Below are positions 16,315-26,056 of a DNA stretch of 64,000 bases, one piece after another. Position 1 is the first letter of the stretch; each line of letters begins with the position of its first letter. Location of the stretch: the NCBI GenBank assembly GCA_963762425.1, contig CAVXKY010000017.1, forward strand, positions 1 through 64,000. Reading direction: 5' to 3'. Both the position numbers and the translations under genes were made by a program. Below the pieces are notes generated by a model. That model had not been told where the DNA came from and did not search any database. It was given only the letters and a program-made list of their open reading frames with translations. The DNA comes from REEB95 sp963762425 (lineage in GTDB: Bacteria > Pseudomonadota > Alphaproteobacteria > ATCC43930 > CGMCC-115725).

Positions 16315-17386
16315 ATGTCCGGCAACGGCTTCGGCACCTTATTCCGCTTCACCACATGGGGCGAAAGCCACGGGCCGGCCATCGGCTGCGTCGTCGAGGG
16401 CGTGCCGCCGCGCATCCCCTTGTCCGAAGGCGACATCCAGCCCTGGCTCGACAAGCGCCGGCCGGGCGCCTCGCGTTTCACCACCCAGCGCAAAGAGAGC
16501 GACACGGTGCAGATCCTGTCCGGCGTGTTCGAGGGCCAGACCACCGGCTCGCCGGTGATGCTGCTGATCGCCAACGAGGATGCGCGCGCCAAGGATTACG
16601 ACGCGATCAAGGACCAGTTCCGCCCCGGCCACGCCGATTACACCTATTGGGCCAAATACGGCATCCGCGACTATCGCGGCGGCGGCCGCGCCTCGGCGCG
16701 CGAAACCGCGGCGCGCGTCGCGGCCGGCGCCATCGCGCGCAAAATCCTGGGGGCCACGGTCGATGTCCGCGGCGCGCTCATCCAGATCGGCCCGCATGCG
16801 ATCGACCGCAAGCGCTGGGACTGGAAAGAGGTGGCGAACAATCCGTTCTTCTGTCCCGATGCGGGGACGGTGAAGTCCTGGGAAAACTTCCTCGATGAGA
16901 CGCGCAAGGCGGGCTCTTCCGCCGGCGCCATCATCGAGATACAGGCTTCGGGCGTGCCCGGCCGGATGGGGCGCGCCGATCTACGACAAGCTCGACGCCG
17001 ATCTCGCCAAGGCGATGATGGGCATCAACGCGGTCAAGGGCGTGGAGATCGGCGCCGGCATGCTCGCTGCCTCGCTGTCGGGCGAGCAGAACGCCGACGA
17101 GATGCGCATGAAGGCGGGCAAGGTCGTGTTCCTGTCCAACCACGCCGGCGGCATATTGGGGGGCATATCGACCGGCCAGGACGTGGTCGTGCGCTTCGCG
17201 GTCAAGCCGACCAGCTCGATCCTCAAGCCGCTGAAGAGCGTCGACCGTTTCGGCAAGGAGGTCGAGATCTCGACCAAGGGCCGTCATGATCCCTGCGTCG
17301 GCATCCGCGCCGTGCCGGTGGGCGAAGCGATGATGGCCGTGGTGCTGGCCGACCATATGCTGCGCCACCGCGCGCAATGCGGCTGA
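16315..17386 (+). CDS. aroC: Chorismate synthase (one indel)
   Basis: The enzyme makes chorismate from 5-enolpyruvylshikimate 3-phosphate and needs reduced FMN. About 356 residues, normal length. Family signatures are GTLFRFTTWGESHGPAIG at the N-terminus, GGGRASARETAARVAAGA in the middle and GRHDPCVGIRAVPVGEAMM at the end. The frame changes at about 16960 (SGVPAGWGAPIYD expected); one extra G in CCCGGCC explains it. The gene is an essential aromatic amino acid step, so a read error is likely. It is followed without a gap by sppA. Confidence 0.93.
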
Positions 17387-19146
17387 GCGCCAAGATGGGC
17401 CGCTTTCTTTTCAGGCTTTGCGCCGTCATCGGTTTCCTGGTCATTCTGTCCGGGCTGGGCGGGTTGGGCGTTTTTCTCTGGTTCAAGCTCTCCGCTCCGC
17501 GGCGTGGCCTCCGACACCGTCCTGACGCTGGAAATCTCCGGCGCGCTGTCCGACGGCCCGCCGCAAACAGGATTAGCCGGCCTGCTCGCGGGCCCGCAGC
17601 GGAATCTGAGCGACGTGCTCGGCGCGCTCGAACGCGCGCGATCCGATCCGCGCGTCAAGGGCTTGATGCTGCGCATCGGCGGCGGCGAACTCGGCCTCGC
17701 CCAGGTGCAGGAATTGCGCGACGCGATCCGGGATTTTCGCGCCAAGGGCAAGCCCGTCTTCGCCTATAGCGACAGCTACGGCGAATTTGAATCCGGCACC
17801 GCCGCCTATTACCTGGCTTCGTCCTGCGACGAGGTTTGGCTGCAACCGCTGGGCCTCCTGAGCCTGGTGGGGCTGCGCGCCGAGCAGCCGTTCTTCCGTG
17901 GTTCGCTCGACAAGCTCGGAATCGTACCCCGCTTCGACAAGCGCGAGGAATACAAGACGGCGATGAACATGCTGACCGACACCGCCATGACCCCGGCGCA
18001 GCGCGAGGAAACCACTTCGCTGCTCACGTCGCTGCGCGGCCAGATCGTGTCCGGGATCGCGCAGGGGCGGAAGCTCGATCCCGCCTTGGTCGGCGATCTC
18101 ATCGACAAGGGCCCCTATCTGGCGCAGGAAGCGCTCGACAACCACCTGGTCGACCATCTCGGCTATGGCGAGGACGCGCTTGCGGGCCTGAAGCAAGCCG
18201 CCGGCGGCGACGTCAAGACCATGACCCTCGCCCATTACCTCGATCGCGTCGGCCCGCCCCACGCCAAGGGGCCGGTGATCGCGCTGATCTATGCCGACGG
18301 GTTGATGGTGCGCGGCAAAAGCGACGACACGGGGCTGTTGGGCAACGGCCTGATGGGTTCGGAAAGCGTCATCCACGCCTTCCGCCTGGCCGAGCGCGAC
18401 AAGGACGTGCGCGCGATCCTGTTCCGCATCGACAGCCCCGGCGGCTCGGCGGTGGCGGCGGAATCGGTCTGGAACGAGGTCAAGGCGGCGCGCGCGGCGG
18501 GCAAGAAGGTGATCGTCAGCATGGGCGGCGTCGCCGGCTCGGGCGGCTATTACATAGCATCCGACGCCGACAAGATCGTCGCCGAGCCCGCGACCTTGAC
18601 CGGCTCGATCGGCGTGCTCGCCGGCAAGGTGCTGGTCAACGGCCTGTCGGACAAGCTCGGCGTCACCTGGGACGATGTGGATACCGGCGGCAACGCCGCG
18701 ATGTTCAGCCCGATCGAGGATTTTTCGCCCGCGGGCCATGCGCGCTTCGAGGCGATGCTCGACGACATTTATGCCGGATTCAAGTCGCGCGTCGCCGAAG
18801 GCCGCAAGATGGATGCGGACTGCGGTCGAGAGCGTGGCCAAGGGCCGGGTCTGGACCGGCGAGCAGGCGATGCAGATCAAGCTGGTCGACGCGCTCGGCG
18901 GCTACGAGGTGGCGCTCGGCTTGGCCAAGGCCCAGGCCGGCATCGCGGCCGATCAGGATTTCGATCTGCGCATCTATCCCGCGCCGGTCGGCCCAGCGGA
19001 AGCGCTGCTCAACCGGCTTTCCGGCGCCGGCGACGACGACACGCTGGCCCGGGGCCTCGCGTCTTTCGCCACGCTGCTGCGCCAGGCCGAATTGCTCGCG
19101 GCGCCGCCGGGCGCGCTGGTGATGCAGCCGTTGGCAGATCCGCTAG
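17377..19146 (+). CDS. sppA: Signal peptide peptidase SppA, 67K type (three indels)
   Basis: This membrane-anchored serine protease digests cleaved signal peptides in the periplasm. It is the long two-domain type (about 588 residues). After a basic N-terminus comes one membrane helix (FRLCAVIGFLVILSGLGGL). The catalytic Lys is in EEYKTAMNM and the catalytic Ser in VAGSGGYYIAS, with SPGGSAVAAE before it. Frames change near 17500, 18822 and 19131, each fixed by removing one base. After the last correction the protein ends naturally in PPGALVMQPLQIR at TAG 19144-19146. ATG 17395 is an alternative start. It converges on the rRNA methyltransferase and their stop codons overlap. Confidence 0.87.
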
Positions 19147-20419
19147 GCTTTTCGCTCGAACCGCGCGACCAGTTCGAGCTGCGCCGACCAGACAAAGCTG
19201 TCGATCGGCTGGACCCGGCCCAGGCGGTAGCCGCCATCCACCAGGATCCGGGCGTCGCGCGCGAAAGTGGCCGGGTTGCAGGAAACCGCGACCAATGCCG
19301 GCCACCTTGGACGCGGCGAGTTCGCGGCTCTGCTCCATCGCCCCGGCGCGCGGCGGGTCGAACACCACCGCGTCGAAGCCGGCCAGCTCCTGCGGCGTCA
19401 AGGGCCGGCGGGCGAGATCGCGCTGTTCGACAGTCACGCGGTCCGCAAGCTTGGCGCGCGATACGGCGTGTTTCAGCGCCTTGACCGAATCCCCGTCGCC
19501 CTCGACCGCGTGGACCGCGGATTTCCTCGCTAGCGCAAAGCTGAACGTGCCGAGCCCGGCATAGAGATCGGCGATGCGAGCCGCAGTCGCCCACCAGGCT
19601 TTGCACCGCGCCGCTCAAAATCATGTCGGCCTCGGCGCTGGCTTGCAGGAAAGGTTCCTCGGGCAGATCGACCGCGACGCCGGCCAGCACCACGCGCGCG
19701 GGGCGGCGTTGCGCCACCGGCACCGAAGCCGCGTTGCTCGTGCCGCTTCGACGCGATAGGAAAGCCGGCAATATCCTGGGCCTCGGCGAAACCCGCCAGC
19801 GCTTCGAGCGCCGCGAGCTTGGGCGATGCGGGCAGATCGAGCAGCATCGCCGCGCCGGCATCGGCCAGGGTCACCGTGGCGGCGCCCTCCTGGTCCGGGG
19901 GCAGGATTTCCTTCGCCAAGCGCCGCAACGGTTCGACCAGTTTGAAGAGCGCGGGATGCAGCACCGCGCATTCCCGCATGTCGACGATGCGGTGGCTGTG
20001 CGCGCGTGCAATCCGGAGCCGCGGCTCTGGCCGCGCGCCAGAGCCAAAGCGCGCGCGCCGCCGCGTGCCCGGCGCCAAGCCGCAACAGCGGCGCGATCTC
20101 CACGCCCTTTAATCCCTGTTGCGCCAGCGCGCCGCGGAGCCACGAGAGCTTGGCCGCTTCATAGGCTTCGGGCGACAGATGCTGCAAAGCGCAGCCGCCG
20201 CAATCGCCGAAATGGCGGCAGACGGGTTGCGCGCGCGCTCCGGGCTGGAGAATTTCCACCACCGCGCCGCTCCGGCCTTCGCCTTGCTTCGCCAGGATTT
20301 TGGCGCGCACGCGGTCGCCCGGCGCGGTGAAAGGGAGAAAAATCTTTTCGCCGCTCATGGCTGGCAACGCCATCGCCGCGCACGCCGACGGAATCGACGG
20401 TGAGTTCGGCTTCGCTCAT
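19143..20419 (-). CDS. 23S rRNA (uracil-5-)-methyltransferase, RlmD/RumA-like (several indels)
   Basis: This is a TrmA/RlmD family RNA methyltransferase of about 424 residues. A TRAM-like N-terminus is followed by the four-cysteine iron-sulfur site (CRHFGDCGGCALQHL) and a Rossmann core. AGFDAVVFDPPRAGA is motif IV, and the catalytic cysteine lies in VSCNPATFARDARIL. The C-terminal QPIDSFVWSAQLELVARFE is typical of RlmD. At least five frame changes occur (near 20350, 20080, 19860, 19620 and 19430), the densest damage in the window. Either this stretch was read poorly or the gene is decaying. The ATG at 20417-20419 lies inside the extended tlyA frame. Confidence 0.75.
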
Positions 20420-21215
20420 GCGGATTTCGCTTCGTACGACGCCGCCGCGCGGATTCCGCTTGGCTTCGCACGTCAGGTGCTACGCGTTCCGCCCCAAGCA
20501 GGAATTCGATATTGCCTTCGGGTCCCTTGAGCGGGCTGGTCTCCACGCCCAAAACGCGCCAGCCTTGGCCTTCGATCCAGGCGGAAATGCGCGCGCAAAC
20601 CTCCTGGTGAAGCGCGGGATCGCGCACCACGCCCCCCTTGCCCACGCGCTTCGGGCCCACTTCGAATTGCGGCTTGATCAGCGCGACGAGATTGGCCTTG
20701 GGCTTGGCCAAGGCCAAGGGCGCGGGCAGCACGGTTTCGAGCCCGATGAAGCTCGCGTCGCACACAACCAGATCGACTGGCTCCGGCACTTCTTTCGCCG
20801 TGATACGCCGCGCATTGACGCGCTCCAGCACCTTGACGCGCTGGTCGCTGCGCAGCTTCCAGTCGAGCTGGCCGTGTCCGACATCGACCGCGTAGACCTT
20901 CGCCGCGCCGCGCTGCAACAGCACGTCGGTGAAGCCGCCGGTCGAGGCGCCGATGTCCAGCGCGACCAGGCCCGTGGGATCGATTTTGAAACGATCGAGC
21001 GCGTGGGCGAGCTTGACGCCGCCGCGCGAGACCCAGGGGTGATCCTTGCCCTTGAGGATAAGCGAGGTGTCGGCGGCCAGGCTCGCGCCCGGCTTGTCGA
21101 GGCGCTTGTCCCCGCTCCACACCAGCCCCGCCAGGATCAGCGCCTGCGCCTTGGCGCGGGTTTCGGCCAATCCCCGCTCGACCACAAGCTGATCGAGGCG
21201 TTGCTTGGGAATCAT
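20355..21215 (-). CDS. tlyA: TlyA family 16S/23S rRNA 2'-O-methyltransferase with repeat-derived C-terminal tail
   Basis: This S4-domain plus FtsJ-like methyltransferase modifies ribosomal RNA; in some species it is also called a haemolysin. The N-terminal S4 domain is QRLDQLVVERGLAETRAKAQ. SAM binding is at VALDIGASTGGFTDVLLQRG and the conserved KPQFE motif is at about residue 195. The normal family C-terminus (GPEGNIEFLLGA) is reached at about residue 238. It is then followed by some 48 Arg-rich residues encoded by a copy of the palindromic repeat (20429-20485) and by the first 65 bases of the next gene. The tail has no counterpart in the family and is probably acquired. Confidence 0.88.
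   Translation of the reverse strand: MIPKQRLDQLVVERGLAETRAKAQALILAGLVWSGDKRLDKPGASLAADTSLILKGKDHPWVSRGGVKLAHALDRFKIDPTGLVALDIGASTGGFTDVLLQRGAAKVYAVDVGHGQLDWKLRSDQRVKVLERVNARRITAKEVPEPVDLVVCDASFIGLETVLPAPLALAKPKANLVALIKPQFEVGPKRVGKGGVVRDPALHQEVCARISAWIEGQGWRVLGVETSPLKGPEGNIEFLLGAERVAPDVRSQAESARRRRTKRNPHERSRTHRRFRRRARRWRCQP
20429..20485 (-). repeat. Palindromic repeat inside the tlyA coding region
   Basis: Read on the minus strand it starts GCGTAGCACCTGACGTGCGA and continues with a stretch closely matching 25659-25715. It has the same orientation relative to its gene as the copies behind RidA, GST and hpnH. Here the TAG is out of phase and the repeat is translated. Confidence 0.75.
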
Positions 21216-21248
21216 GGATCAAAGGCGCGCTGCCGCGCGCGCCGGGGT

Positions 21249-23216
21249 TCAGGCGCGGACGTTGCGCTCGACGATGGCGCGGCCGAGCGCGACCAAGGCG
21301 GTCTGCCTGATGTGGCGGGCGGTGAGGCCCGCCTCGTCATATTGCTTGGCCGGCGCGTCGTGGTCGATGAAGCGGTCGGGCAGCATCATCGGCCGGACCT
21401 TCAGCCCCTGGTCCAACAGGCCGTTGCGGGCGAGATGATCGAGCACGTGGCTGGCGAAGCCGCCGATCGCCGCCTCTTCGATGGTGATCAGCACCTCGTG
21501 CTCGCGCGCCAGGCGTTCGACCAGATCGGTGTCGAGCGGCTTCATGAAGCGCGCATCCGCCACGGTGGTGGAAAGACCGGCATGGCCGAGTTCGTCGGCC
21601 GCCTTGAGGCATTCCTGGAGCCGCGTGCCGAAATTGAGGATGGCGATCGACGTGCCCTCGCGGATGATGCGGCCTTTGCCGATGGGCAGCACCTCGCCCT
21701 TCTTGGGCAGCGCGAGGCCTACGCCTTCGCCGCGCGGATAACGCACCGCCGAAGGGCCGTCGTCGATGGCGGCGCAGGTCGCCACCATGTGCATCAATTC
21801 GAGTTCGTCCGCCGCCGCCATGATGGTGAAGCCCGGCAGGCAGCCGAGATAAGCCAGATCGAAGGAACCGGCATGGGTGGCGCCGTCGGCGCCGACCAAG
21901 CCGGCCCGGTCCATGGCAAAACGCACCGGCAGCTTCTGGATGGCGACGTCGTGCACCACCTGGTCGTAGCCGCGCTGGAGGAACGTCGAATAGATCGTGG
22001 CGAAGGGCTTCAAGCCCTCGCAGGCCAGGCCCGCGGCGAAGGTCACGCCGTGCTGCTCGGCGATGCCGACGTCGAAGCTGCGGTTGGGGAAGCGCTCGGC
22101 GAATTTGTCGATGCCGGTGCCCGACGGCATGGCGGCGGTGATGGCGACGATGCGCTCGTCCGCCTCGGCCTCGGCGATCAGCGCCTTGGCGAAGACGGCG
22201 GTGTAGCTCGGCGCGCCGGCCTTGGCCTTGACCTGCGCGCCGGTGGCGACGTCGAATTTCACCACGCCGTGATACTTGTCGGCGGCGGCTTCGGCGGGCG
22301 CGTAGCCCCGGCCCTTTTGCGTCACCACGTGGATCAGCACCGGGCCGGTGTCGTTGCTGTCGCGCACGTTCTTCAGCACCGGCAGCAGATGGTCGATGTT
22401 GTGGCCGTCGATCGGCCCCACGTAGAAGAAGCCGAGTTCCTCGAACAGCGTGCCGCCGGTGACGAAGCCGCGCGCGAATTCGTCGGCGCGCCGCGCCGCC
22501 TTGGCCAGCCCGCGCGGGAAGCGCCGGGCCAGGGCCGCGCCGAGATGGCGCAGGCTGCTATAGGGCTTGGACGACAACAGGCGCGAGAGATAGGCGCTCA
22601 TCGCGCCCACCGGGGGCGCGATCGACATGTCGTTGTCGTTGAGGATGACGATCAGGCGCGACTTCATCGAGCCGGCGTTGTTCATCGCCTCATAGGCCAT
22701 GCCGGCGCTCATGGCGCCGTCGCCGATCACGGCGATGACGTTGTTCTTGCCGCCCTTCAGGTCGCGGCCGACCGCCATGCCGAGGCCGGCGGAGATCGAG
22801 GTCGAACTGTGCGCCGCGCCGAACGGATCGTATTCGCTCTCGGACCGGCGCGTGAACCCGGACAGGCCGCCGCCCATGCGCAGGGTGCGGATGCGGTCGC
22901 GCCGCTCGGTGAGGATCTTGTGCGGATAGGCCTGGTGGCCGACGTCCCAGATCAGGCGGTCGCGCGGCGTGTCGAAGACGTAATGCAGCGCGACGGTGAG
23001 CTCGACCACGCCGAGCCCGGCGCCGAGATGGCCGCCGGTGACCGACACGGCATCGACCAATTCGCGGCGCAGCTCGTCGGCGAGCTGGCGCAAATCGCTT
23101 TCCGGCAATTTGCGGAGATCGGCGGGTTCGTTAACCCGGTCGAGCAAAGGGGTCAGATCATTGCGCAGCACGGGCGCGGAATCCTGGTTGTTTTTATGGT
23201 CGGAAGTCCCTGTCAC
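21249..23216 (-). CDS. dxs: 1-Deoxy-D-xylulose-5-phosphate synthase
   Basis: The thiamine-diphosphate enzyme joins pyruvate and glyceraldehyde 3-phosphate in the first step of the MEP isoprenoid pathway. 655 residues, full length, no indels. The TPP site is GDGAMSAGMAYEAMNNAG followed by NDNDMSI. The catalytic HLGAGLG region and SEYDPFGAAHSSTSISA are intact, and the second domain carries FDVGIAEQHGVTFAAG. The start is GTG at 23214-23216. tlyA follows 33 bases later on the same strand, a very common pairing. ispH is divergent. Confidence 0.96.
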   Translation of the reverse strand: MTGTSDHKNNQDSAPVLRNDLTPLLDRVNEPADLRKLPESDLRQLADELRRELVDAVSVTGGHLGAGLGVVELTVALHYVFDTPRDRLIWDVGHQAYPHKILTERRDRIRTLRMGGGLSGFTRRSESEYDPFGAAHSSTSISAGLGMAVGRDLKGGKNNVIAVIGDGAMSAGMAYEAMNNAGSMKSRLIVILNDNDMSIAPPVGAMSAYLSRLLSSKPYSSLRHLGAALARRFPRGLAKAARRADEFARGFVTGGTLFEELGFFYVGPIDGHNIDHLLPVLKNVRDSNDTGPVLIHVVTQKGRGYAPAEAAADKYHGVVKFDVATGAQVKAKAGAPSYTAVFAKALIAEAEADERIVAITAAMPSGTGIDKFAERFPNRSFDVGIAEQHGVTFAAGLACEGLKPFATIYSTFLQRGYDQVVHDVAIQKLPVRFAMDRAGLVGADGATHAGSFDLAYLGCLPGFTIMAAADELELMHMVATCAAIDDGPSAVRYPRGEGVGLALPKKGEVLPIGKGRIIREGTSIAILNFGTRLQECLKAADELGHAGLSTTVADARFMKPLDTDLVERLAREHEVLITIEEAAIGGFASHVLDHLARNGLLDQGLKVRPMMLPDRFIDHDAPAKQYDEAGLTARHIRQTALVALGRAIVERNVRA

Positions 23217-23389
23217 AGCCGCCCCTCGCGCTTTGCCGTCATATCCGGTCGGTGCCGGAATTACCGAAACCGTGCGAATCTAAACACAGATGGGCCGGAT
23301 AAGCAATTTACATGCTTTTAGGGCCCTATTCCCTACCGGCATTGTGGCTTTGATGAGACAGAATAGGCGGGCAGAACCCGTCTGTCGGC

Positions 23390-23419
23390 TTGGCGGGGTT
23401 TTGCCCCTATGCGTATAAT
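23390..23419 (+). promoter_or_regulatory. Candidate sigma70 promoter of ispH
   Basis: TTGGCG (23390-23395) and a perfect TATAAT (23414-23419) with 18-base spacing, 55 bases ahead of the ispH start. The 257-base gap between dxs and ispH must hold both divergent promoters. Confidence 0.55.
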
Positions 23420-23474
23420 GCGGCGGTCGAATCAGGGGTGGCCCGGCCTGCCCCCAAGAAAGGTCGTAAATATC

Positions 23475-24407
23475 ATGCGGGTGGTGCTCGCCCAACCTCG
23501 AGGTTTCTGCGCCGGAGTCGAACGCGCCATCGACATCGTCGAGCGCGCGCTGGATAAATACGGGCCGCCGATCTATGTGCGCCACGAGATCGTGCACAAC
23601 CGCCACGTGGTCGAGCGCTTGCGCGCCAAGGGCGCGCATTTCGTCGACGATCTGGACGAGATTCCGCCGGGCAGCGTCACCATCTTCAGCGCCCATGGCG
23701 TCTCGAGCGAGGTCGAGGAAGCCGCCGCGGTGCGCAACCTGCCGGTGATCGACGCGACCTGCCCGCTGGTGTCGAAGGTGCACAGCGAGGGCCAGCGCTA
23801 CGCCGCGCAAGGGCGCGAGATCGTGCTGATCGGCCATGCCGGCCATCCCGAGATCGAAGGCACCATGGGCCGCATCGACGGCAAGGTCCATCTCATCTCC
23901 AAGGCCGAGGAAGTATCGCGCCTCCAGGTGGGCGATCCGCACAAGCTCGCCTTCATCACCCAGACCACGCTTTCGGTCGACGACACCAAGGCGGTGATCG
24001 ACGCGCTGCGCCAGCGCTTCCCCGACATCGTCGGCCCCGATACCAAGGACATCTGCTACGCCACGCAAAACCGTCAGCGCGCCGTGCGGGAGCTCGCGCA
24101 GCAGGTCGACGTCGTGCTGGTGGTGGGCGCCGCCAACAGTTCCAATTCCAACCGGCTGCGCGAGATCGCCGCCGAGCAGGGCGTGAAGGCCTATCTCGTC
24201 GCCGACGCCGAAGCGCTCGACATCGCCTGGGTCAAGGGCGTCAAATCGGTCGGCATCACCGCCGGCGCCTCGGCGCCCGAGGAATTGGTGCAGCACCTGA
24301 TCGATCGTCTGCGCGAATTGGGCAAGGTCGAGTGCGAAAAGCTGCCCGGCATCACCGAGAACGTCCGCTTCCGCATGCCGGCGGAATTGGTCGATTCCGC
24401 GTCCTGA
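23475..24407 (+). CDS. ispH: 4-Hydroxy-3-methylbut-2-enyl diphosphate reductase
   Basis: This iron-sulfur enzyme makes IPP and DMAPP in the last MEP step. 310 residues. The three cluster-binding cysteines are in RGFCAGVERA, IDATCPLVSKVH and KDICYATQNRQ. Substrate-binding His residues appear in RHEIVHNRHV and IGHAGHPE, and the catalytic Glu/Thr region in GTMGR and TQTTLSVDDT is present. I chose ATG 23475, where the conserved domain begins. hpnH follows after 42 bases, tying isoprenoid supply to hopanoid tailoring. Confidence 0.96.
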   Translation: MRVVLAQPRGFCAGVERAIDIVERALDKYGPPIYVRHEIVHNRHVVERLRAKGAHFVDDLDEIPPGSVTIFSAHGVSSEVEEAAAVRNLPVIDATCPLVSKVHSEGQRYAAQGREIVLIGHAGHPEIEGTMGRIDGKVHLISKAEEVSRLQVGDPHKLAFITQTTLSVDDTKAVIDALRQRFPDIVGPDTKDICYATQNRQRAVRELAQQVDVVLVVGAANSSNSNRLREIAAEQGVKAYLVADAEALDIAWVKGVKSVGITAGASAPEELVQHLIDRLRELGKVECEKLPGITENVRFRMPAELVDSAS

Positions 24408-24449
24408 CCGCGCCGCCGTTCAATATCTTGGTATCGAGGAGTTTAGAGC

Positions 24450-25568
24450 TTGTCCGTTCCGCTGCATCAAATGGTCCGCGTCGGCGCCTATGTGGCGAAG
24501 CAACGCCTTATGGGCGTGGAGCGCTATCCGCTCGTGCTCATGCTCGAGCCGCTGTTCCGCTGCAACCTGGCCTGCGCCGGCTGCGGCAAGATCGACTATC
24601 CCGACAAGATCCTGAACCAGCGGCTTTCGGTGGCGGAATGCCTCGAGGCGGTGGACGAATGCGGCGCCCCGGTGGTGTCGATCGCCGGCGGCGAGCCGCT
24701 GCTGCACCGCGAGATCGAGCAGATCGCTGAAGGCATCATCGCGCGCAAGAAGTTCGTCTATCTCTGCACCAACGCGCTGCTGCTGGAAAAGAAGATCGAC
24801 CGCTTCAAGCCCAATCCCTATTTCGTCTGGTCGATCCATCTCGACGGCGACAAGGAAATGCACGACCACTCGGTGTGCGAGAAGGACGTCTACGAGAAGG
24901 CGGTGGACGCCATCAAGCTCGCCAAGTCCCGGGGCTTCCGCGTCAACATCAACTGCACGCTGTTCGACGGCGCCGAGCCCGAACGCGTCGCCCGGTTCTT
25001 CGACACCATGATGGAAATCGGCCTCGACGGCATCACGGTTTCGCCCGGCTACGCCTATGAGCGCGCGCCCGACCAGGCGCATTTCCTCAACCGCAAGAAG
25101 ACCAAGGAACTGTTCCGCGGCATCTTCCGCGCCAGGAACGGCCATAAATGGTCGTTCAGCCAGTCGGGCCTGTTCCTCGACTTCCTGGCCGGCAACCAGA
25201 ATTATCACTGCACGCCCTGGGGCAACCCGACGCGTAATTATTTCGGCTGGCAGCGCCCGTGCTACCTGCTCGGCGAGGGCTTCACCAAGACCTTCAAGGA
25301 GCTGATGGAAACCACCGATTGGGATTCCTACGGCACCGGCAATTACGAGAAATGCGCCGACTGCATGGTGCATTCGGGCTACGAGGCGACCGCGGTGATG
25401 GATGCGGTGAAGCATCCGCTGAAGGCGCTGGGCGTGGCCATGCGCGGCGTCAAGACCGAGGGCGAGATGGTGCCCGAGATCGTCATGGACAAGCAACGCC
25501 CGGCCGAATTCGTGTTCTCGCGCCACGTCGAAGAAGCCATGGCGCGCGTCGACGAGGCCGCGGAATAA
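24450..25568 (+). CDS. hpnH: Adenosyl-hopene transferase HpnH (radical SAM)
   Basis: The enzyme adds a 5'-deoxyadenosyl group from SAM to the hopene produced by squalene-hopene cyclase, the first step to extended (C35) hopanoids. 372 residues. The radical SAM cluster motif is C-x3-C-x2-C in RCNLACAGCGK at about residue 45. GGEPLLH, which contacts the SAM amino group, follows. The C-terminal SPASM-like part has CYLLGEG and CADCMVHSGYEA. The start is TTG at 24450, set by GAGGAG at 24435-24440. It is 24 kb from the rest of the hpn genes. A repeat element begins four bases behind its stop. Confidence 0.94.
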   Translation: MSVPLHQMVRVGAYVAKQRLMGVERYPLVLMLEPLFRCNLACAGCGKIDYPDKILNQRLSVAECLEAVDECGAPVVSIAGGEPLLHREIEQIAEGIIARKKFVYLCTNALLLEKKIDRFKPNPYFVWSIHLDGDKEMHDHSVCEKDVYEKAVDAIKLAKSRGFRVNINCTLFDGAEPERVARFFDTMMEIGLDGITVSPGYAYERAPDQAHFLNRKKTKELFRGIFRARNGHKWSFSQSGLFLDFLAGNQNYHCTPWGNPTRNYFGWQRPCYLLGEGFTKTFKELMETTDWDSYGTGNYEKCADCMVHSGYEATAVMDAVKHPLKALGVAMRGVKTEGEMVPEIVMDKQRPAEFVFSRHVEEAMARVDEAAE

Positions 25569-25571
25569 CCC

Positions 25572-25622
25572 GCGTAGCACAGGCGAGGGCCGAACCTTGA
25601 GGCCCGCGCCGTCGTGCGAAGC
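25572..25622. repeat. Intergenic repeat, subtype B copy 3
   Basis: It begins GCGTAGCACAGGCG and ends GTCGTGCGAAGC, directly behind hpnH. Inner bases differ from the copies at 12027 and 12761. Confidence 0.7.
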
Positions 25623-25636
25623 TAATTTTTCAAGAA

Positions 25637-25715
25637 CGTAGCAAAGGCCGAGCGCCCCGCGTAGCACCTGACGTGCGAAGCCAAGGGGAATCAGCGCGAG
25701 GCCGTCTTGCGAAGC
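25637..25715. repeat. Nested repeat: subtype A element split by a second element
   Basis: The outer parts (25637-25657 and 25693-25715) match the two ends of the 49-base subtype A element. The middle (about 25659-25692) is a separate short element starting GCGTAGCACCTGACG, the same as the one in tlyA. This looks like insertion of one repeat into another. Confidence 0.65.
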
Positions 25716-26056
25716 GAAGAGAACCCCTAGCACGGGCCGCGCGGGACCGGCGCCATCATCGCCGCCAAAGCTAAGAAAAATTTTAGCCATGAAGCGCCAG
25801 GCGATTTTTTGCCTAAGCCGCGCGCAATCCTGTCCGGCTTTTCATAAATCGAATTGAAGAAAATTCAGTCGCGCGCCGTCTCACGATTTCTTGGGCGATT
25901 TTTTAAGCGCGCTGCGTTGCTTCGCCGCAGCAAGAAGCGCATGTGTGCGTTGCAGCATTTACGATGAACGGATGCGGCATTCGCGCCTAATCTTTTCGGT
26001 GTTGGCAATGCCGCGACAAAACGGCGAAGCCATCGCAAAGCAAGGAGTGTTAAATC

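Larger units (their letters stand above)
25569..26056. other. Repeat-rich intergenic stretch without a gene
   Basis: This region of 488 bases holds three or four repeat copies up to about 25771, the last (25727-25771) a degraded subtype B copy. It then continues as an AT-richer stretch with no convincing ORF, probably the leader and promoter of the small secreted protein at 26057. Confidence 0.6.

Noticed and set aside
20400..23321. 973-codon open frame on the plus strand across dxs and tlyA
   Set aside because: It is antisense to two clearly conserved genes and has the His/Arg/Asp-rich composition of a GC-rich shadow frame.
25569..26056. CRISPR array in the repeat cluster
   Set aside because: Repeat copies are unequal, palindromic and not evenly spaced, and no cas gene is present.
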